A stretch of DNA of 37,533 nucleotides from Planctomycetota bacterium (GCA_021785435.1 JAJYFE010000027.1:1-37533), one strand, 5' to 3'. Positions 24,055 through 33,830 are shown, counted from the stretch's first letter. Translations and numbers: made by a program. The notes: generated from the letters alone by a model not told the origin.

Positions 24055-25954
24055 GCGCGGTGGTATAGGGCGAACCGATTCGTCGGTACTCGCCCTCCAG
24101 TCTCACAAAATGGGCATCAATATCCGCCAGCCGCGACTCTTTATTGCGTTTCCGCCACAGCGTCTTGAATTCCCGGCGCAGGGCACGAATATCCGAGAGG
24201 AGTGCCACGATTTCCGGCGGCGACACCTCGGGCGCCGACCGGTGCCGCGCCCGCAATATAGTCCGCCGCAGAGTGTGCTGAACCAGGCGGATGGTAAAGT
24301 TCAGTTCTTGTAAGATCAAGGCCTGAGATTGGGTCGTACTGCGCACGCGTTTTAGCCCGGCCAAATGCCGATTCAATCGCCTGATTTCTGTGGCCAAGCA
24401 ATCCAGTCGCGCGTTTTCCAGGTGAGTGGTCTGGCACCACGGCTCACGAAAAAGTTGGAAATCGAGCGAACTTTCGGGCGGCTTTTCTCGATTGATACGT
24501 CGATAGACGTTCCCGATGTCGGCGACGAGTTGGGCGATTGTTCCGGTGGGGTCGCCGAAAACCTGGACGCTGGCGGCCTGGAGGATAGCTGTGTCACTCG
24601 CTGGGCGATGATTCCATGAGACCGCGGCACCGAACGCCATCGGCAGCAGGCTCACGGCGAGTAATTGCTGATGGCCAAAATCACCCCAGTCGGTATTGAG
24701 GTAGCCCACAGCGCCGTGCCGCAGTCCGGCTAAAGCGGCGTTCTGCATGTTCGCAAAGGCGTTCGCCGTCCGCCCGGCGAGGGAACTCCAAGTGGAGGTA
24801 CCGGGGCAGACATAGAAGGGCCGGCCAGAGGCGGCGAATAACTGGCCATGCTCCCTAAACGGATGCTTGCCCCCATAGCCCCATTCGAGGACCGTAGCGT
24901 CCACGGGCAGATCGCGGATTAAATCCGGGTATTTTAGCATCATGTCCCCCCAAAGCTGCACGCGTTTGCCATGGTGGGCGGCCAGCTTGGCGCAATACCT
25001 AATCCAGTCGACGTACAGCCGTCCGACACCCTGCCGCCGAGCCGCGGCCTGGCTGCGGCCCAACCCTAGGTCGTAGACCTCATCGCAACAAATGTTAAAC
25101 CGCGGACTGGAAAAGTTGGGCAAAAATTCATCGTACATCTCGGCGAGAAGCTTTTTCGCCTCCGGATCGGTCACACAGAGCGTCCAGGGGCTATCGCCCC
25201 AGGACGGATCATCGGTCCCGCACGTGACACCGCGTCTCTTGAGATCCGCCGGCTCCGCTTCCGCCAAATGCCGGTAACGGGGCAGCCGAAGTATTTTTTC
25301 AAAATGCCCAAGCGAAGCCAGCGAAGGAACAAAGTCGATATGGCGCAGGCGACAGGCCGCATCAATACGGCGGATCTCCGCCGCGGTCAGAGGCGTGGTG
25401 TCCTGCGCAAAGTCGGGATGCCTCTGGAATGCGAATACATTTTCAACGTAGAGCTGAAACTCGTTGATTTTCAGCTGAGCCAGCTGGTCCACCAGCCACA
25501 GAATGGTTTGCACCTTCGGCACCTTGCCGCGGGAAATATCGTGATAAAAGCCGCGCCGTGCGAAATCCGGCTGATCGGCAATGGTCATGCAGGGCCAGGA
25601 ACGCTGGCAACATTGGGCGAGTTGTCTCAACGTTTGGACGGCGTAGAACAGCCCCCGCGAGTTTCTGGCTCGCGCCACCACCCCCTGCGGTCGAACCTCA
25701 ATGGTATAACCCTGCTCGTGTGCCACCGCCGCACCCGATTCCAGGCGAATGGCCTGCGCCCCCGCCGGCGGTGCAGCCCGTGTCCAGCGCCATCCGCCGA
25801 CACGCGTCCCCAGTAGCTTTTCAAGTTCTTTCGCGGCTGAAACCAGAGCGGGGTCCGGCCTGTCAATGGAAATGACTCCCCCACGGGGTAAGCGCCATTC
25901 GCCTCCGCCCCAGCTTATTTGCCGGGGTTGGGGCAGCAGAAGAATATTGTTCAT
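24008..25954 (-). CDS. GH20-type beta-N-acetylhexosaminidase
   Basis: Enzyme of 648 aa. The N-terminal domain (about 1-128, MNNILLLPQPRQISWGGGEW...GYTIEV...ARNSRGLFYAVQTLRQL) is the GH20 'b' domain. The TIM barrel starts at ARRGFYHDISRGKVP and contains the catalytic Asp-Glu pair D291-E292 in NICCDEVYDLG. GH20 enzymes cleave terminal N-acetylhexosamine using the substrate acetamido group. The C-terminus (about 500-640) is helical and Arg-rich. No signal peptide is visible. The last 16 or so codons overlap an IS630 remnant on the opposite strand, so the natural end may have been altered. Last gene of the minus-strand glycan operon. Confidence 0.9.
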   Translation of the reverse strand: MNNILLLPQPRQISWGGGEWRLPRGGVISIDRPDPALVSAAKELEKLLGTRVGGWRWTRAAPPAGAQAIRLESGAAVAHEQGYTIEVRPQGVVARARNSRGLFYAVQTLRQLAQCCQRSWPCMTIADQPDFARRGFYHDISRGKVPKVQTILWLVDQLAQLKINEFQLYVENVFAFQRHPDFAQDTTPLTAAEIRRIDAACRLRHIDFVPSLASLGHFEKILRLPRYRHLAEAEPADLKRRGVTCGTDDPSWGDSPWTLCVTDPEAKKLLAEMYDEFLPNFSSPRFNICCDEVYDLGLGRSQAAARRQGVGRLYVDWIRYCAKLAAHHGKRVQLWGDMMLKYPDLIRDLPVDATVLEWGYGGKHPFREHGQLFAASGRPFYVCPGTSTWSSLAGRTANAFANMQNAALAGLRHGAVGYLNTDWGDFGHQQLLAVSLLPMAFGAAVSWNHRPASDTAILQAASVQVFGDPTGTIAQLVADIGNVYRRINREKPPESSLDFQLFREPWCQTTHLENARLDCLATEIRRLNRHLAGLKRVRSTTQSQALILQELNFTIRLVQHTLRRTILRARHRSAPEVSPPEIVALLSDIRALRREFKTLWRKRNKESRLADIDAHFVRLEGEYRRIGSPYTTAPNQGDMPLKKAEDKG

Positions 25955-25998
25955 AGCGGTTTAGTCCTCTCACAAGAAACCGAGGTGTTACGACGGTT

Positions 25999-26788
25999 CT
26001 ACGTTTCAGCGATCAAGCAAGATGTTACACCATTGTTTGGTTGCCTCTGGAAAGGATGAGCGATCGGCCGGTCGAGCGGTTGGCTGAACAGTTTTCCATC
26101 CTGCGCCAAGCCGCCGTCGCACACCGCAAATGTCTCCACCGGCGCCTTTACCAGATTTTGGCATTCGGCAGAATCCTCCAATATGTTCCAACAACTGCTT
26201 GCGCCCCAGGTAGGGGACCAAATATATTTTTCGTGACCACCCGCCAGATAATGGTTGTCCGGTTCTATCTGCCTATCCAAGGCGCGTTCCCCGTGCAAAT
26301 AGGAGCTCCAGGGAACACCGCCTGACCCCCGCACGAGCGGCGGCGTGCCACGCCGCTGACAGCTGGCTGACACAGCCAATCTGGCAGCGCCCAAGAGGGC
26401 GGGTAGGATGTCCCGCAGTGCAACCACTTGGCCGATCACCTGCCCGCGCAGCGACCGCCACGCATTCGGCGGCCTGAGGATCATGGGAATGCGGGCGGAT
26501 TCCTCGTACGGAAGCGTCTTGTGCCATAAACGGTGGTCGGCGAGCATATCCCCGCGATCGCAAAAGAATACTGCCAGCGTACTATCCCAAGCGTCTCGGG
26601 GCGCGGATCGGCACCGTGATGTAAGGGCGAAGATAGACATCCTGTTCGGCCAGGCCGTCCAAAGTTGGTGTGGCAATGTGCGGATGGCCCCCATGATGGA
26701 TGGTATCGAGTGCCCGATCGTCCATGACCAAGATGAACACGCTGCCTCTCGTTGGTTCCGCCGCCGCCGTTTTCCATGTCGCCAGCAC
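25999..26788 (-). pseudogene. Internally deleted sulfatase pseudogene
   Basis: Remnant of a close paralogue of the sulfatase at 29344-30795. The 5' part (frame starting at 26788) encodes SVFILVMDDRALDTIHHGG...TPTLDGLAEQDVYLRPYITVP, equal to that enzyme's first 50 residues. The rest lies in another frame and resumes at LAVFFCDRGDMLADHRLWHKT, IPMILRPPNAWRSLRGQV and NHYLAGGHEKYIW. More than 200 residues in between are gone, including the CxPxR motif needed to form the catalytic formylglycine. It sits between the DUF4838 and GH20 genes. It cannot encode a working sulfatase; the position marks a former sulfatase in this operon. Confidence 0.85.
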
Positions 26789-26829
26789 TCCTCCGTTGCT
26801 GCGATCTCCACGGGGAAAACCAATGCACT

Positions 26830-28893
26830 TTACTCCGCCTTCTTGCCGAGTTCCTTCAAAAACGCAGCAACGGTAAAACCGGCTTCATTTAGCTCCCGCA
26901 CGGCGGTCCAAGGCTTGCCAGGAACACCCTGGCAAACCTTGGCGAACTGGGCCGCTACCGCCCGGCGTGACGCCGGCAACGGCCAGATTGCCTTTTGGCG
27001 GCGACATTCTGCCTGTAGCCTTGCCCACTCACATAAGAACACATAGCGCACCGCCAAATGCCCCATCCGTACGCGCTCGAGTTTTTCCGGGTCACTTCCA
27101 GCGGCTTTTTCCGCCGCTTGCCAGAGCCGCTCCGCCCTGGCCAATGTGGGAAACGTGAAAAAGGCCGTCTGCGGCGAGTCGATGTAACGCCCCTGCCCGG
27201 TGGCCAGACAAAACCCCCGCGACGCTTTGTGCATCAACTCAAGATAGCGGTAAATCGTACGCGCGGGAGCCCGCCCGTAGTAGCCTTCCAGGAATTCGCG
27301 GATCAGCGCGCGGTCGTCCTGCTGCGGATTCCACAGCAGCTGCGCTGTCAGCCAAGAACGTAATTCGCCCATTTCCGCGCCCGCGCCATTGTTGGGGCCT
27401 ACGCCCCAGCAAGCCCCCTCTGAGAACACGCCTTGGACGCCGCAGCGTTGGAATAAGCGCAAATTGGGGCCGAGCGTGAACCAGTTCGGTAATGGCACCA
27501 GGTAGTTGTGGAAATCCGTGACGTAGTCCCAGATGTAGACGCGCCGGCAAATACGCAACCAGCCGTCGACGACGCGACGGAAATACGGTGAATCGGGGTT
27601 GATGGGCTGAAGCTGGTTCGGGCCATGGCCCCCTTGGTGGGTCGGGCTCAGACATACCCGCACGATTACGTTGGAACGCGCGCGAAGGTTCGTCGGTGGC
27701 GTGAGCGTATAAATGTAGGCGAGGGTGTCCACCGCGATCTGCGGAAACTCGGGCTCGATCCTCTCCGCGACGTAATTTACAAACGTGAGGAGGCTACCGG
27801 ACGGGCCGCCGTGGGCCTTGTCGGTAGCCAAACAACGCCGGCACTTGCATTCGCTACTCCAGCCGTTGTCCATTTGGGAGACCGAAATGATGGAGGCATT
27901 TGCATTCTGTGGCTCTCGCAACAGCTGCTTGACACGCTCGACCACGAAACGGCGCAGGGCGGGGTTGGACAAACAAAGCTGGCCATTAACCCAGGTGCGT
28001 TTGCCGTTTATAAGGCTATACCAGTCGGGGTGGTCCGCAAAGTATTTCTGAGGGGGCACAAGATTGTAAAAGGTCGATGCGAATCCCGGTGGGTGGGCAT
28101 ATTTGACGCCGCCGCCAAGCCTACCAGGGATGTAGTAACCGAATACCCCCCCATTGACGCCGTTACGGACTTCCCACTGCGGGGAATACACGCCGTCAAA
28201 CCACCAGGGATACCGGTATTGGAACGCCGGTTGGCCGTGCTCATTGAGATCGGGAATTTGAAATGCACCACGGCGCGGCACGCTCGTCGCGTGGGGGGAC
28301 CACCACCGCACACCCTGAAACCTTTGCAGGAATTGGTAGACCGCATAGAGTGTCCCGCGCGGTCGTCCTCCCGCCAGCAGCAGCCGGCCCTTCCTGCTGC
28401 GCATGACGAATTCTTCCGGCTGCAGTCTGTGCAGGGCTTCGTCGGGAAATAGCGCTTGCGCCACCGGCCCCGGCCCGACGATAATTGCTTTTTCGGGCGG
28501 GACGCCGACTGCTACAGCCCGGATTTCGAACCTGCCGCCTGTACTTAGCCTAAGGAAGGAGGCCAATTCCTCCGCCGCAGTCTGCTCCGCGGGGGTGGCG
28601 CCGCTTTGCTGAACAATGGTCCATCGGCCGCTGGCCTTAGCGGTATTCGCGGGTACGGAGGGCAGTGCCGCCGTCGCCGCGAACGCCACAGCAGCGCCCG
28701 TGACAAAATCGCGCCGCGTTATCCCCGCGGACACGGCCTCGAGCTGCTCCGCAGCCGGACCGCGCTGCTGGCCGCCGGGGAGGGAAAGAACCCCGGGGGA
28801 GCCAGCGGATAAAAAAGTCCCACCGGAGCTGACCTGCGCATTCCGGTCCGTCCGCATGCCGCATCCGGATAGCGTATTGGGCTGCGTGTTCAT
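26830..28893 (-). CDS. TAT-exported DUF4838 protein (GH20-related fold)
   Basis: Protein of 687 aa. The start at 28893 is selected by AAGGAG six bases upstream; a longer frame to 29079 runs into a promoter and a pilin fragment and is rejected. A long N-terminal leader of about 55 residues precedes a twin-arginine signal, ITRRDFVTGAAVAFAATAALP. The mature part has a hexosaminidase-like N-domain (GRPRGTLYAVYQFLQRFQGVRWWSP) and a barrel with WWFDG, CLSNPALRRFVVERV and SQMDNGWSSECKCRRC. DUF4838 proteins are commonly encoded with sulfatases and GH20 enzymes in Bacteroidota and Planctomycetota. The enzymatic role is unproven. Confidence 0.87.
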   Translation of the reverse strand: MNTQPNTLSGCGMRTDRNAQVSSGGTFLSAGSPGVLSLPGGQQRGPAAEQLEAVSAGITRRDFVTGAAVAFAATAALPSVPANTAKASGRWTIVQQSGATPAEQTAAEELASFLRLSTGGRFEIRAVAVGVPPEKAIIVGPGPVAQALFPDEALHRLQPEEFVMRSRKGRLLLAGGRPRGTLYAVYQFLQRFQGVRWWSPHATSVPRRGAFQIPDLNEHGQPAFQYRYPWWFDGVYSPQWEVRNGVNGGVFGYYIPGRLGGGVKYAHPPGFASTFYNLVPPQKYFADHPDWYSLINGKRTWVNGQLCLSNPALRRFVVERVKQLLREPQNANASIISVSQMDNGWSSECKCRRCLATDKAHGGPSGSLLTFVNYVAERIEPEFPQIAVDTLAYIYTLTPPTNLRARSNVIVRVCLSPTHQGGHGPNQLQPINPDSPYFRRVVDGWLRICRRVYIWDYVTDFHNYLVPLPNWFTLGPNLRLFQRCGVQGVFSEGACWGVGPNNGAGAEMGELRSWLTAQLLWNPQQDDRALIREFLEGYYGRAPARTIYRYLELMHKASRGFCLATGQGRYIDSPQTAFFTFPTLARAERLWQAAEKAAGSDPEKLERVRMGHLAVRYVFLCEWARLQAECRRQKAIWPLPASRRAVAAQFAKVCQGVPGKPWTAVRELNEAGFTVAAFLKELGKKAE

Positions 28894-28972
28894 AAGGGTC
28901 TCCTTGAAACCGGCAGAACAACTGCCCCCTTCACCGCTTCGGCGGCGAGGGACCAACGACCTACCACGTGAC

Positions 28973-29001
28973 ACTCTATAGTATAACAGGGATCGCGCCA
29001 A
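28973..29001 (-). promoter_or_regulatory. Promoter upstream of the DUF4838 gene (motif copy a)
   Basis: Read on the minus strand: TTGGCG (29001-28996), 17 bp, TAGAGT (28978-28973), followed directly by GTCAC. It matches the block TTGACA-N17-TAGAAT-GTCA found three more times upstream of the second prepilin-like gene. Transcription would start near 28966, giving a leader of about 75 bases to the ATG at 28893. Confidence 0.6.
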
Positions 29002-29075
29002 CGCCACCCGCCATCGCCAAGGAACCGGATGACGCCGCGCGTGGCCGGCCAGAACGCGATATCCCCGCCGCGCCA

Positions 29076-29192
29076 CCACACCTCCGTCGCGACGGCGGCT
29101 TGTGGCTTCACCGTCCGGATCGGCACCACGCAGGTGCCAAACGCAGACGCCCGCGTCGGTATGTTCATGGTGTCAAAGATTTTCAGCCATTT
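29076..29192 (-). pseudogene. C-terminal fragment of a prepilin-like gene
   Basis: A minus-strand frame encodes KWLKIFDTMNIPTRASAFGT followed by CVVPIRTVKPQAAVATEVW, matching position by position the end of the prepilin-like gene at 34066-35604 ([20 protein letters not shown], then [19 protein letters not shown]). The nucleotide sequences are also close. The stop codon TGA is TGG here, so the frame runs on into the promoter region. No pilin signal or body is present. It is a tail-only relic of a pilin gene, placed between the sulfatase and DUF4838 genes. Confidence 0.8.
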
Positions 29193-29343
29193 GTCGGCCC
29201 GTGCCCCCAACAGTTTTTCCAGGGATTTGTCAACGCAAATAAACCCTACGCGGGGCAATGCCATTGGCCGGAAGGTTGGTTGGCTCGGCGGGGATGGCGT
29301 GGCAAGGGTGGGTGGTTCATAGCGGCTTTCTCCAGGCGCATCT

Positions 29344-30795
29344 CTACGCCTTGTAGGGATGCGTAATGAACCGGTCCTGCGGTTGACGGAGCAACTTTCC
29401 GTGTCCTACCAGGCCGCAATCGCGTTGCGCAAGAATCGTCACCAAGCGGTGGCGCCACAGCTGCAACTGTTCCGTCCTCGACGCCTGGCCGGCCAGATCG
29501 TGGCATTCGCCCGGATCGGCCGTCAAATCGAATAGTTGTTCGCGGTCCAGATAAGGAAACCAGATATACTTTTCCCGACCATCGGTCAGGTAGTGATTAG
29601 CCTGCTGGTAATGATACGCCAACCCGTGCTCTCCATGCAGCCAAGGCCGCCAATGTGTATCCCCCTGGCCGCTTAGCAGCGGCAACATGCTTTGGCCTTG
29701 GCAGGTTGGCGGGATTTCCAGTCCGGCGGCATCCAGAAGCGTGGGCATGACATCCCGCAATTCCACGACCTGCTCTAGGACTTGTCCGCGCGGTGGTTCC
29801 CAGGCATTGGGCAACCGGACGATCATCGGAATATGGGCCGCCCCCTCGTACGCGTAGGTTTTGCACCACAAGTGATGATCGCCCAGCATGTCGCCATGGT
29901 CGGAAAGAAATACCACCAGCGTATTGTCCCACGCTTCGCGATGATGATAAAGCATCTCAAGCAGGAGCCGGCCAATTTGATGATCAACAAAGGTGATGTT
30001 TCCGTAGTAACAAGCCCGTGCCCGGCGGATTTCCTCTGTGGAGCGCCGCCCCCGCCAGGCGTCGATTTTGGCCGCCTCTATCGGATCATCGTTAACCGCC
30101 GCCCATTCCCCGATGTACGGCTCCGCGACGGGCCGGTCTCCATACATGTCGTAGTAGCGTTGCGGCGGGTCGAAGGGCGTATGCGGCCGCATAAAGCTCA
30201 CCATCAAGAAGAACGGTTTGGTGGGATCGCGACGACTTAGGAACTCGATAGCCTGCTGGGCTGTCCAGTAAGTCCGATCCAGATGTTCGGGCAGATGGCT
30301 CGGCCGGGCTATCCAGGAGTTCCAATCCAGGCCGTGGTCGTGGACTCCGTAGCTTTCGGTCTTATGCTCCTCGAACCAACGCTTATAGTCGGAAAGCTGG
30401 CCCGGCTGATCCATGTGGTGCTCATCCAAGATGGTATGGTGGAAGCCGTTGAGCGATCGCGCTGGCGCAAAGTGCATCTTGCCAATGCCTTGGGTGTGGT
30501 AGCCGCCCTTGGCCAGTTCGCCCGGCAAGGTGTGGGCATAATCCGATCGGATCGGTCCCCACGCCGTGCCCATACCCAGCAGACCGCTGTGCCACTGATC
30601 CATGCCCGTCAGCAGTGTGCCACGGGCGGGGATACAGGAAGGCACCGCACTGTAGGCGTGGCGAAAACGCGTACCCTCCGCAGCCAACTGGTCTAAATAG
30701 GGCGTTTCCAGCACGGGGTGGCCGTCGCAGCCCAGACAATCTCCACGTTGCTGATCCGTCATCAGCAGCAGAATATGCGGGGAAGGTTGCGCCAT
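29344..30795 (-). CDS. Class I sulfatase
   Basis: Enzyme of 483 aa. Metal-site D14 in LLLMTDQQRGD; the formylglycine motif C54-IPAR in PSCIPARGTLLTG; then GIGKMHF, NGFHHTILDE, VSFMRPHTPFDPP, and SDHGDMLGDHHLW near residue 330. AGGAG eight bases before ATG 30795 fixes the start; an in-frame extension to 30882 is rejected because it overlaps the preceding gene. No signal peptide is seen. It lies 23 bases after the GH123-like gene, so the two are probably co-transcribed. It would remove sulfate from a glycan cut by the neighbouring GH20/GH123-like enzymes. A deleted paralogue lies at 25999-26788. Confidence 0.93.
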   Translation of the reverse strand: MAQPSPHILLLMTDQQRGDCLGCDGHPVLETPYLDQLAAEGTRFRHAYSAVPSCIPARGTLLTGMDQWHSGLLGMGTAWGPIRSDYAHTLPGELAKGGYHTQGIGKMHFAPARSLNGFHHTILDEHHMDQPGQLSDYKRWFEEHKTESYGVHDHGLDWNSWIARPSHLPEHLDRTYWTAQQAIEFLSRRDPTKPFFLMVSFMRPHTPFDPPQRYYDMYGDRPVAEPYIGEWAAVNDDPIEAAKIDAWRGRRSTEEIRRARACYYGNITFVDHQIGRLLLEMLYHHREAWDNTLVVFLSDHGDMLGDHHLWCKTYAYEGAAHIPMIVRLPNAWEPPRGQVLEQVVELRDVMPTLLDAAGLEIPPTCQGQSMLPLLSGQGDTHWRPWLHGEHGLAYHYQQANHYLTDGREKYIWFPYLDREQLFDLTADPGECHDLAGQASRTEQLQLWRHRLVTILAQRDCGLVGHGKLLRQPQDRFITHPYKA

Positions 30796-30818
30796 CCGCT
30801 TGCTCCTGGAAGAACCCC

Positions 30819-33788
30819 TCACTTGCCGGCATTTTGTAGCGTGATGATCGCCATGGCGATGCGGCGGCGCAGGACCTGCCATTGCGCGCCGCTATAAGAC
30901 TGGGCCAGGGCGTGGATCAGCGGTGAAACCGCAGGAGTACCGGCCGCCACGCCACCCTTCCAGCCTTTTCGGATTTTCTTAAGTGGAGCGGTGATCAAGG
31001 CACGCAAAGAGGTTAGAACTCTTTGTGCGGCCAGGGACGCGCGGGGATGGGCCTTTCTCTGTTTAACAATAAGCGCCTGCAGCGTGGCGATGTATCGTAG
31101 ATCGTCGCCGCCCTGGCGCATGGCCTCCCAAACCTTAGTCGGCACCAGCTCCAGCGGATGACCGTTTAGGCCGGGGAGTTCCATTCCGAAGCTGCCCAGT
31201 TTCCCCTCCGTGTCGTTGTAGGGGTTGCCGCGGAACCACTGGTAGCACCATGGGCACGCAACTCGAAACGGGCTCGCCCAGAGGTAAAATCCGTTAATGA
31301 TGCGTGCCCACTTAGCCGTGTAGTACGCGCCAATATCGTTGTGGTACACCCACGCAACATCGCCGGCGCTGGCTAATTCGCGCTTGTACTGCCTGAAGGT
31401 GTGGCCACGTGCAAGCCACCACTCAAATGTATAGCCATGGTTGCCGAGAATATTCACGTAGGGCAGTATTTCATGCAGCTTCTGGTCCGATCGATGATTG
31501 AGAGTGTTGACGGTGGCGTAAAGCGGTACCGCGGGCACCTGGCGTACCGCCTTGGCCAGCTCAAGGTACAAAGGAAAACGGCCGTTATCAAAAACCTCGT
31601 CGAGGTGCGACACCGCTAAATGCAGCGTCGGGTAGGACTTCTGAAGCCGAACCATCCCACGCATGGCCTTGCGCGCGACTGCCCAAAAACGCCTGTCGCT
31701 ATTAAGCACCTCTGGATCTGCCTTCAGGTTGTAGTGCCCAAGCATTTCGGCCAAGTGCTCCAGCCCGTCATAAATGACGATCGTTCCGGTCATGCCGGAC
31801 GCCCGAATCAAGTCAAGCCCCCGGCGCACGACAGTGAAGTCAGGATAGATCGCTTTGCCATGGCGTGCATAGTGGATAGTTAAGTCAGTCACCAAGTTGT
31901 TCACGCCATATTGCTTCAGATTGTTAAGCCACGCCTCAACGAGCCGCGGTTTATCGAGTGACTGCGCCATGTAAATGTAGATGCCGAGACTTTTAGTCGG
32001 ATTCGGACGAAGGTGGAAGGGGTACACGGTCAGTTCAACTGGGCAGCGGTCCCGGCTTCCATGGCCCTTGATGACCAATTGACCGCGGTAGCGACCGGGC
32101 TTGGCCCGGACCGGCACATGAGCGGTGAGCCATATTTCCCGAAAACTGTCGGCGGCGATGGACTGTGGCGTCCACGGGGGCAGAAAACACCCCACAACGT
32201 GCGTGTCGGTCGGCGGGGCATAATAGACCTGGCGCAGCGGCGTGCGCACGACGCGCCGTACCGCGAAACACCCCGCCGCGATGGCGTCCCCATGCGGCCC
32301 GGCGAGGCCGGTCACGTGTACGGAAACGTCGGAAAGCGGGGCCGCCGCCAGCAGCAGGCATTCGGCGGGAACAGCCTCGCCGGGCGCCGCGGCTAGCGCG
32401 ATCCGCGGGTGGGCGGGAATTAACGGTTGGACGTTCGGATCGAAGTCATCCAAGTACGATCTTGGAACCAACCACATTCCACTGGTGCTCCGCGGCACTT
32501 TGAATCTGAGCTGGTAGGCATCCGCCGGCTCGTAGAGCGCGATCGTCGTTCCCGGCAATGTCCCGTAGCGCGATGTCCGTGGTTTCGCGGCGCCGGGCTT
32601 GAGCAACACCGCATCGGCAAGGTCCAGAACATTACCCCAGTTCCAGCCCCGCGGCGTCTCCACCCGCAAGGTCAACTCTCGTGCGCCACGTACATCGATG
32701 CTCAGATGGAGCGGCTCATTCCGCGCCTGAAGTGCGCCACTGTGGTACACCAGTGTTCCGTCTACGCTCACATCGAGACTCGGTGCACAGTGAGGCTCCA
32801 GGGCGCTGGCACCCGCGATGGCGACGAACCGCGCGTATCTGCCGGCCAATTCGTACCGTACCAGCGATGGCGAAGACATTAAAAGTCCCCGTGCATAATA
32901 GTGCCCGCCAAGCGCCAGCCGAGGCTGCGGCCTGCCCACTGTGGGATAACGACCATTCAGGCCGATGGGCGGCGCCAGGCCCTGAAAATAGATGGGCGTC
33001 ATGCTTGCGAGGTACGTCCCACCCTTGGGTGCCGCCGTCGAAATGCGTGGATGGTAACGCACGACGTCTGAAATCCGCAGCTCCGCAAGGTCAAAATCAT
33101 CGCCGATCACCATCAACTTCGTTGGCATGATATGCGGAAACTGAGCTCCCGTGGCCTGGCTTGCCAGCATGCCGTCCAAGAAGAGGCGCAGCGTCCCGGC
33201 CTGCCACGTCACGGCCACGTGATGCCAACTGTTCGCCGCCCAGCCGGCCATGCTCCCATCCACGCGCGTCCACACCACCGGCCGACCAGGCGGCGTGCCC
33301 GCGAATGCCGCCCCAAAATGCGTCGTCGACAGGGCGTTGATATTGATATAGTCGCCAGGGGATTTTGGTTTGAGAAACGCCAAAACCGTGCGCGGTTTCG
33401 TTAACTTCGCGCCCCAATATGGCCGGATCCAAAATTCGATAGTTCCCTGCGTCCTGGGCAGATTGCCGCCGTTGGCGGCGTACACCAGCCTTCGCCCCCG
33501 GTCCAGCCGTGCCGCTTGGCCGAAGCGCCTGCTACGGACGAAGGTGGCGGAGCCACTAACCCGCTTAGATCCACGCGCTATGGTGGGTTGGACGGAGCCA
33601 TCGAACGGCACCAGAAGGCACGTGTGCGCCTCCGGCGCGAATAATTTGCCGCGCGCAGTGGCTATTGACGCCAGAACCGTGATCAGAAAGCCCACCGTAA
33701 GCGAACGCGCAATTCCAACCCTCACCCCTCCTTTCGCGCGAAACCTTGCCGGCGCCGCCAGGCGGGCTGTTTTCACCGTCAAGTCCAT
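30819..33788 (-). CDS. Secreted GH123-like (formerly DUF4091) protein with LamG domain
   Basis: Protein of 989 aa. Signal peptide within residues 20-45 (VGIARSLTVGFLITVLASIATA). A LamG/concanavalin-like domain follows (about 55-225, GTIEFWIRPYW, NSWHHVAVTWQAGTLRLFLDG), then an NPCBM-like part (about 280-400, LGGHYYARGLLMSSPSLVRYEL), a beta region, and a catalytic-type barrel (about 590-900) with the acid pair in HLDEVFDNG. GH123 enzymes are beta-N-acetylgalactosaminidases acting by substrate-assisted catalysis through an Asp-Glu pair; that activity is inferred. AGAGGAG five bases before ATG 33788 supports the start. First gene of the minus-strand operon. Confidence 0.83.
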   Translation of the reverse strand: MDLTVKTARLAAPARFRAKGGVRVGIARSLTVGFLITVLASIATARGKLFAPEAHTCLLVPFDGSVQPTIARGSKRVSGSATFVRSRRFGQAARLDRGRRLVYAANGGNLPRTQGTIEFWIRPYWGAKLTKPRTVLAFLKPKSPGDYININALSTTHFGAAFAGTPPGRPVVWTRVDGSMAGWAANSWHHVAVTWQAGTLRLFLDGMLASQATGAQFPHIMPTKLMVIGDDFDLAELRISDVVRYHPRISTAAPKGGTYLASMTPIYFQGLAPPIGLNGRYPTVGRPQPRLALGGHYYARGLLMSSPSLVRYELAGRYARFVAIAGASALEPHCAPSLDVSVDGTLVYHSGALQARNEPLHLSIDVRGARELTLRVETPRGWNWGNVLDLADAVLLKPGAAKPRTSRYGTLPGTTIALYEPADAYQLRFKVPRSTSGMWLVPRSYLDDFDPNVQPLIPAHPRIALAAAPGEAVPAECLLLAAAPLSDVSVHVTGLAGPHGDAIAAGCFAVRRVVRTPLRQVYYAPPTDTHVVGCFLPPWTPQSIAADSFREIWLTAHVPVRAKPGRYRGQLVIKGHGSRDRCPVELTVYPFHLRPNPTKSLGIYIYMAQSLDKPRLVEAWLNNLKQYGVNNLVTDLTIHYARHGKAIYPDFTVVRRGLDLIRASGMTGTIVIYDGLEHLAEMLGHYNLKADPEVLNSDRRFWAVARKAMRGMVRLQKSYPTLHLAVSHLDEVFDNGRFPLYLELAKAVRQVPAVPLYATVNTLNHRSDQKLHEILPYVNILGNHGYTFEWWLARGHTFRQYKRELASAGDVAWVYHNDIGAYYTAKWARIINGFYLWASPFRVACPWCYQWFRGNPYNDTEGKLGSFGMELPGLNGHPLELVPTKVWEAMRQGGDDLRYIATLQALIVKQRKAHPRASLAAQRVLTSLRALITAPLKKIRKGWKGGVAAGTPAVSPLIHALAQSYSGAQWQVLRRRIAMAIITLQNAGK

Positions 33789-33830
33789 ACACTCCTCTGT
33801 CCACCCTCCGCCCGTAGCGTCACCTAAGCT

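Noticed and set aside
28890-29264. Treating the whole 124-codon frame with the pilin tail as a functional small gene
   Set aside because: Only 39 codons match the pilin tail; the rest reads through the lost stop into a promoter and the next gene's leader.
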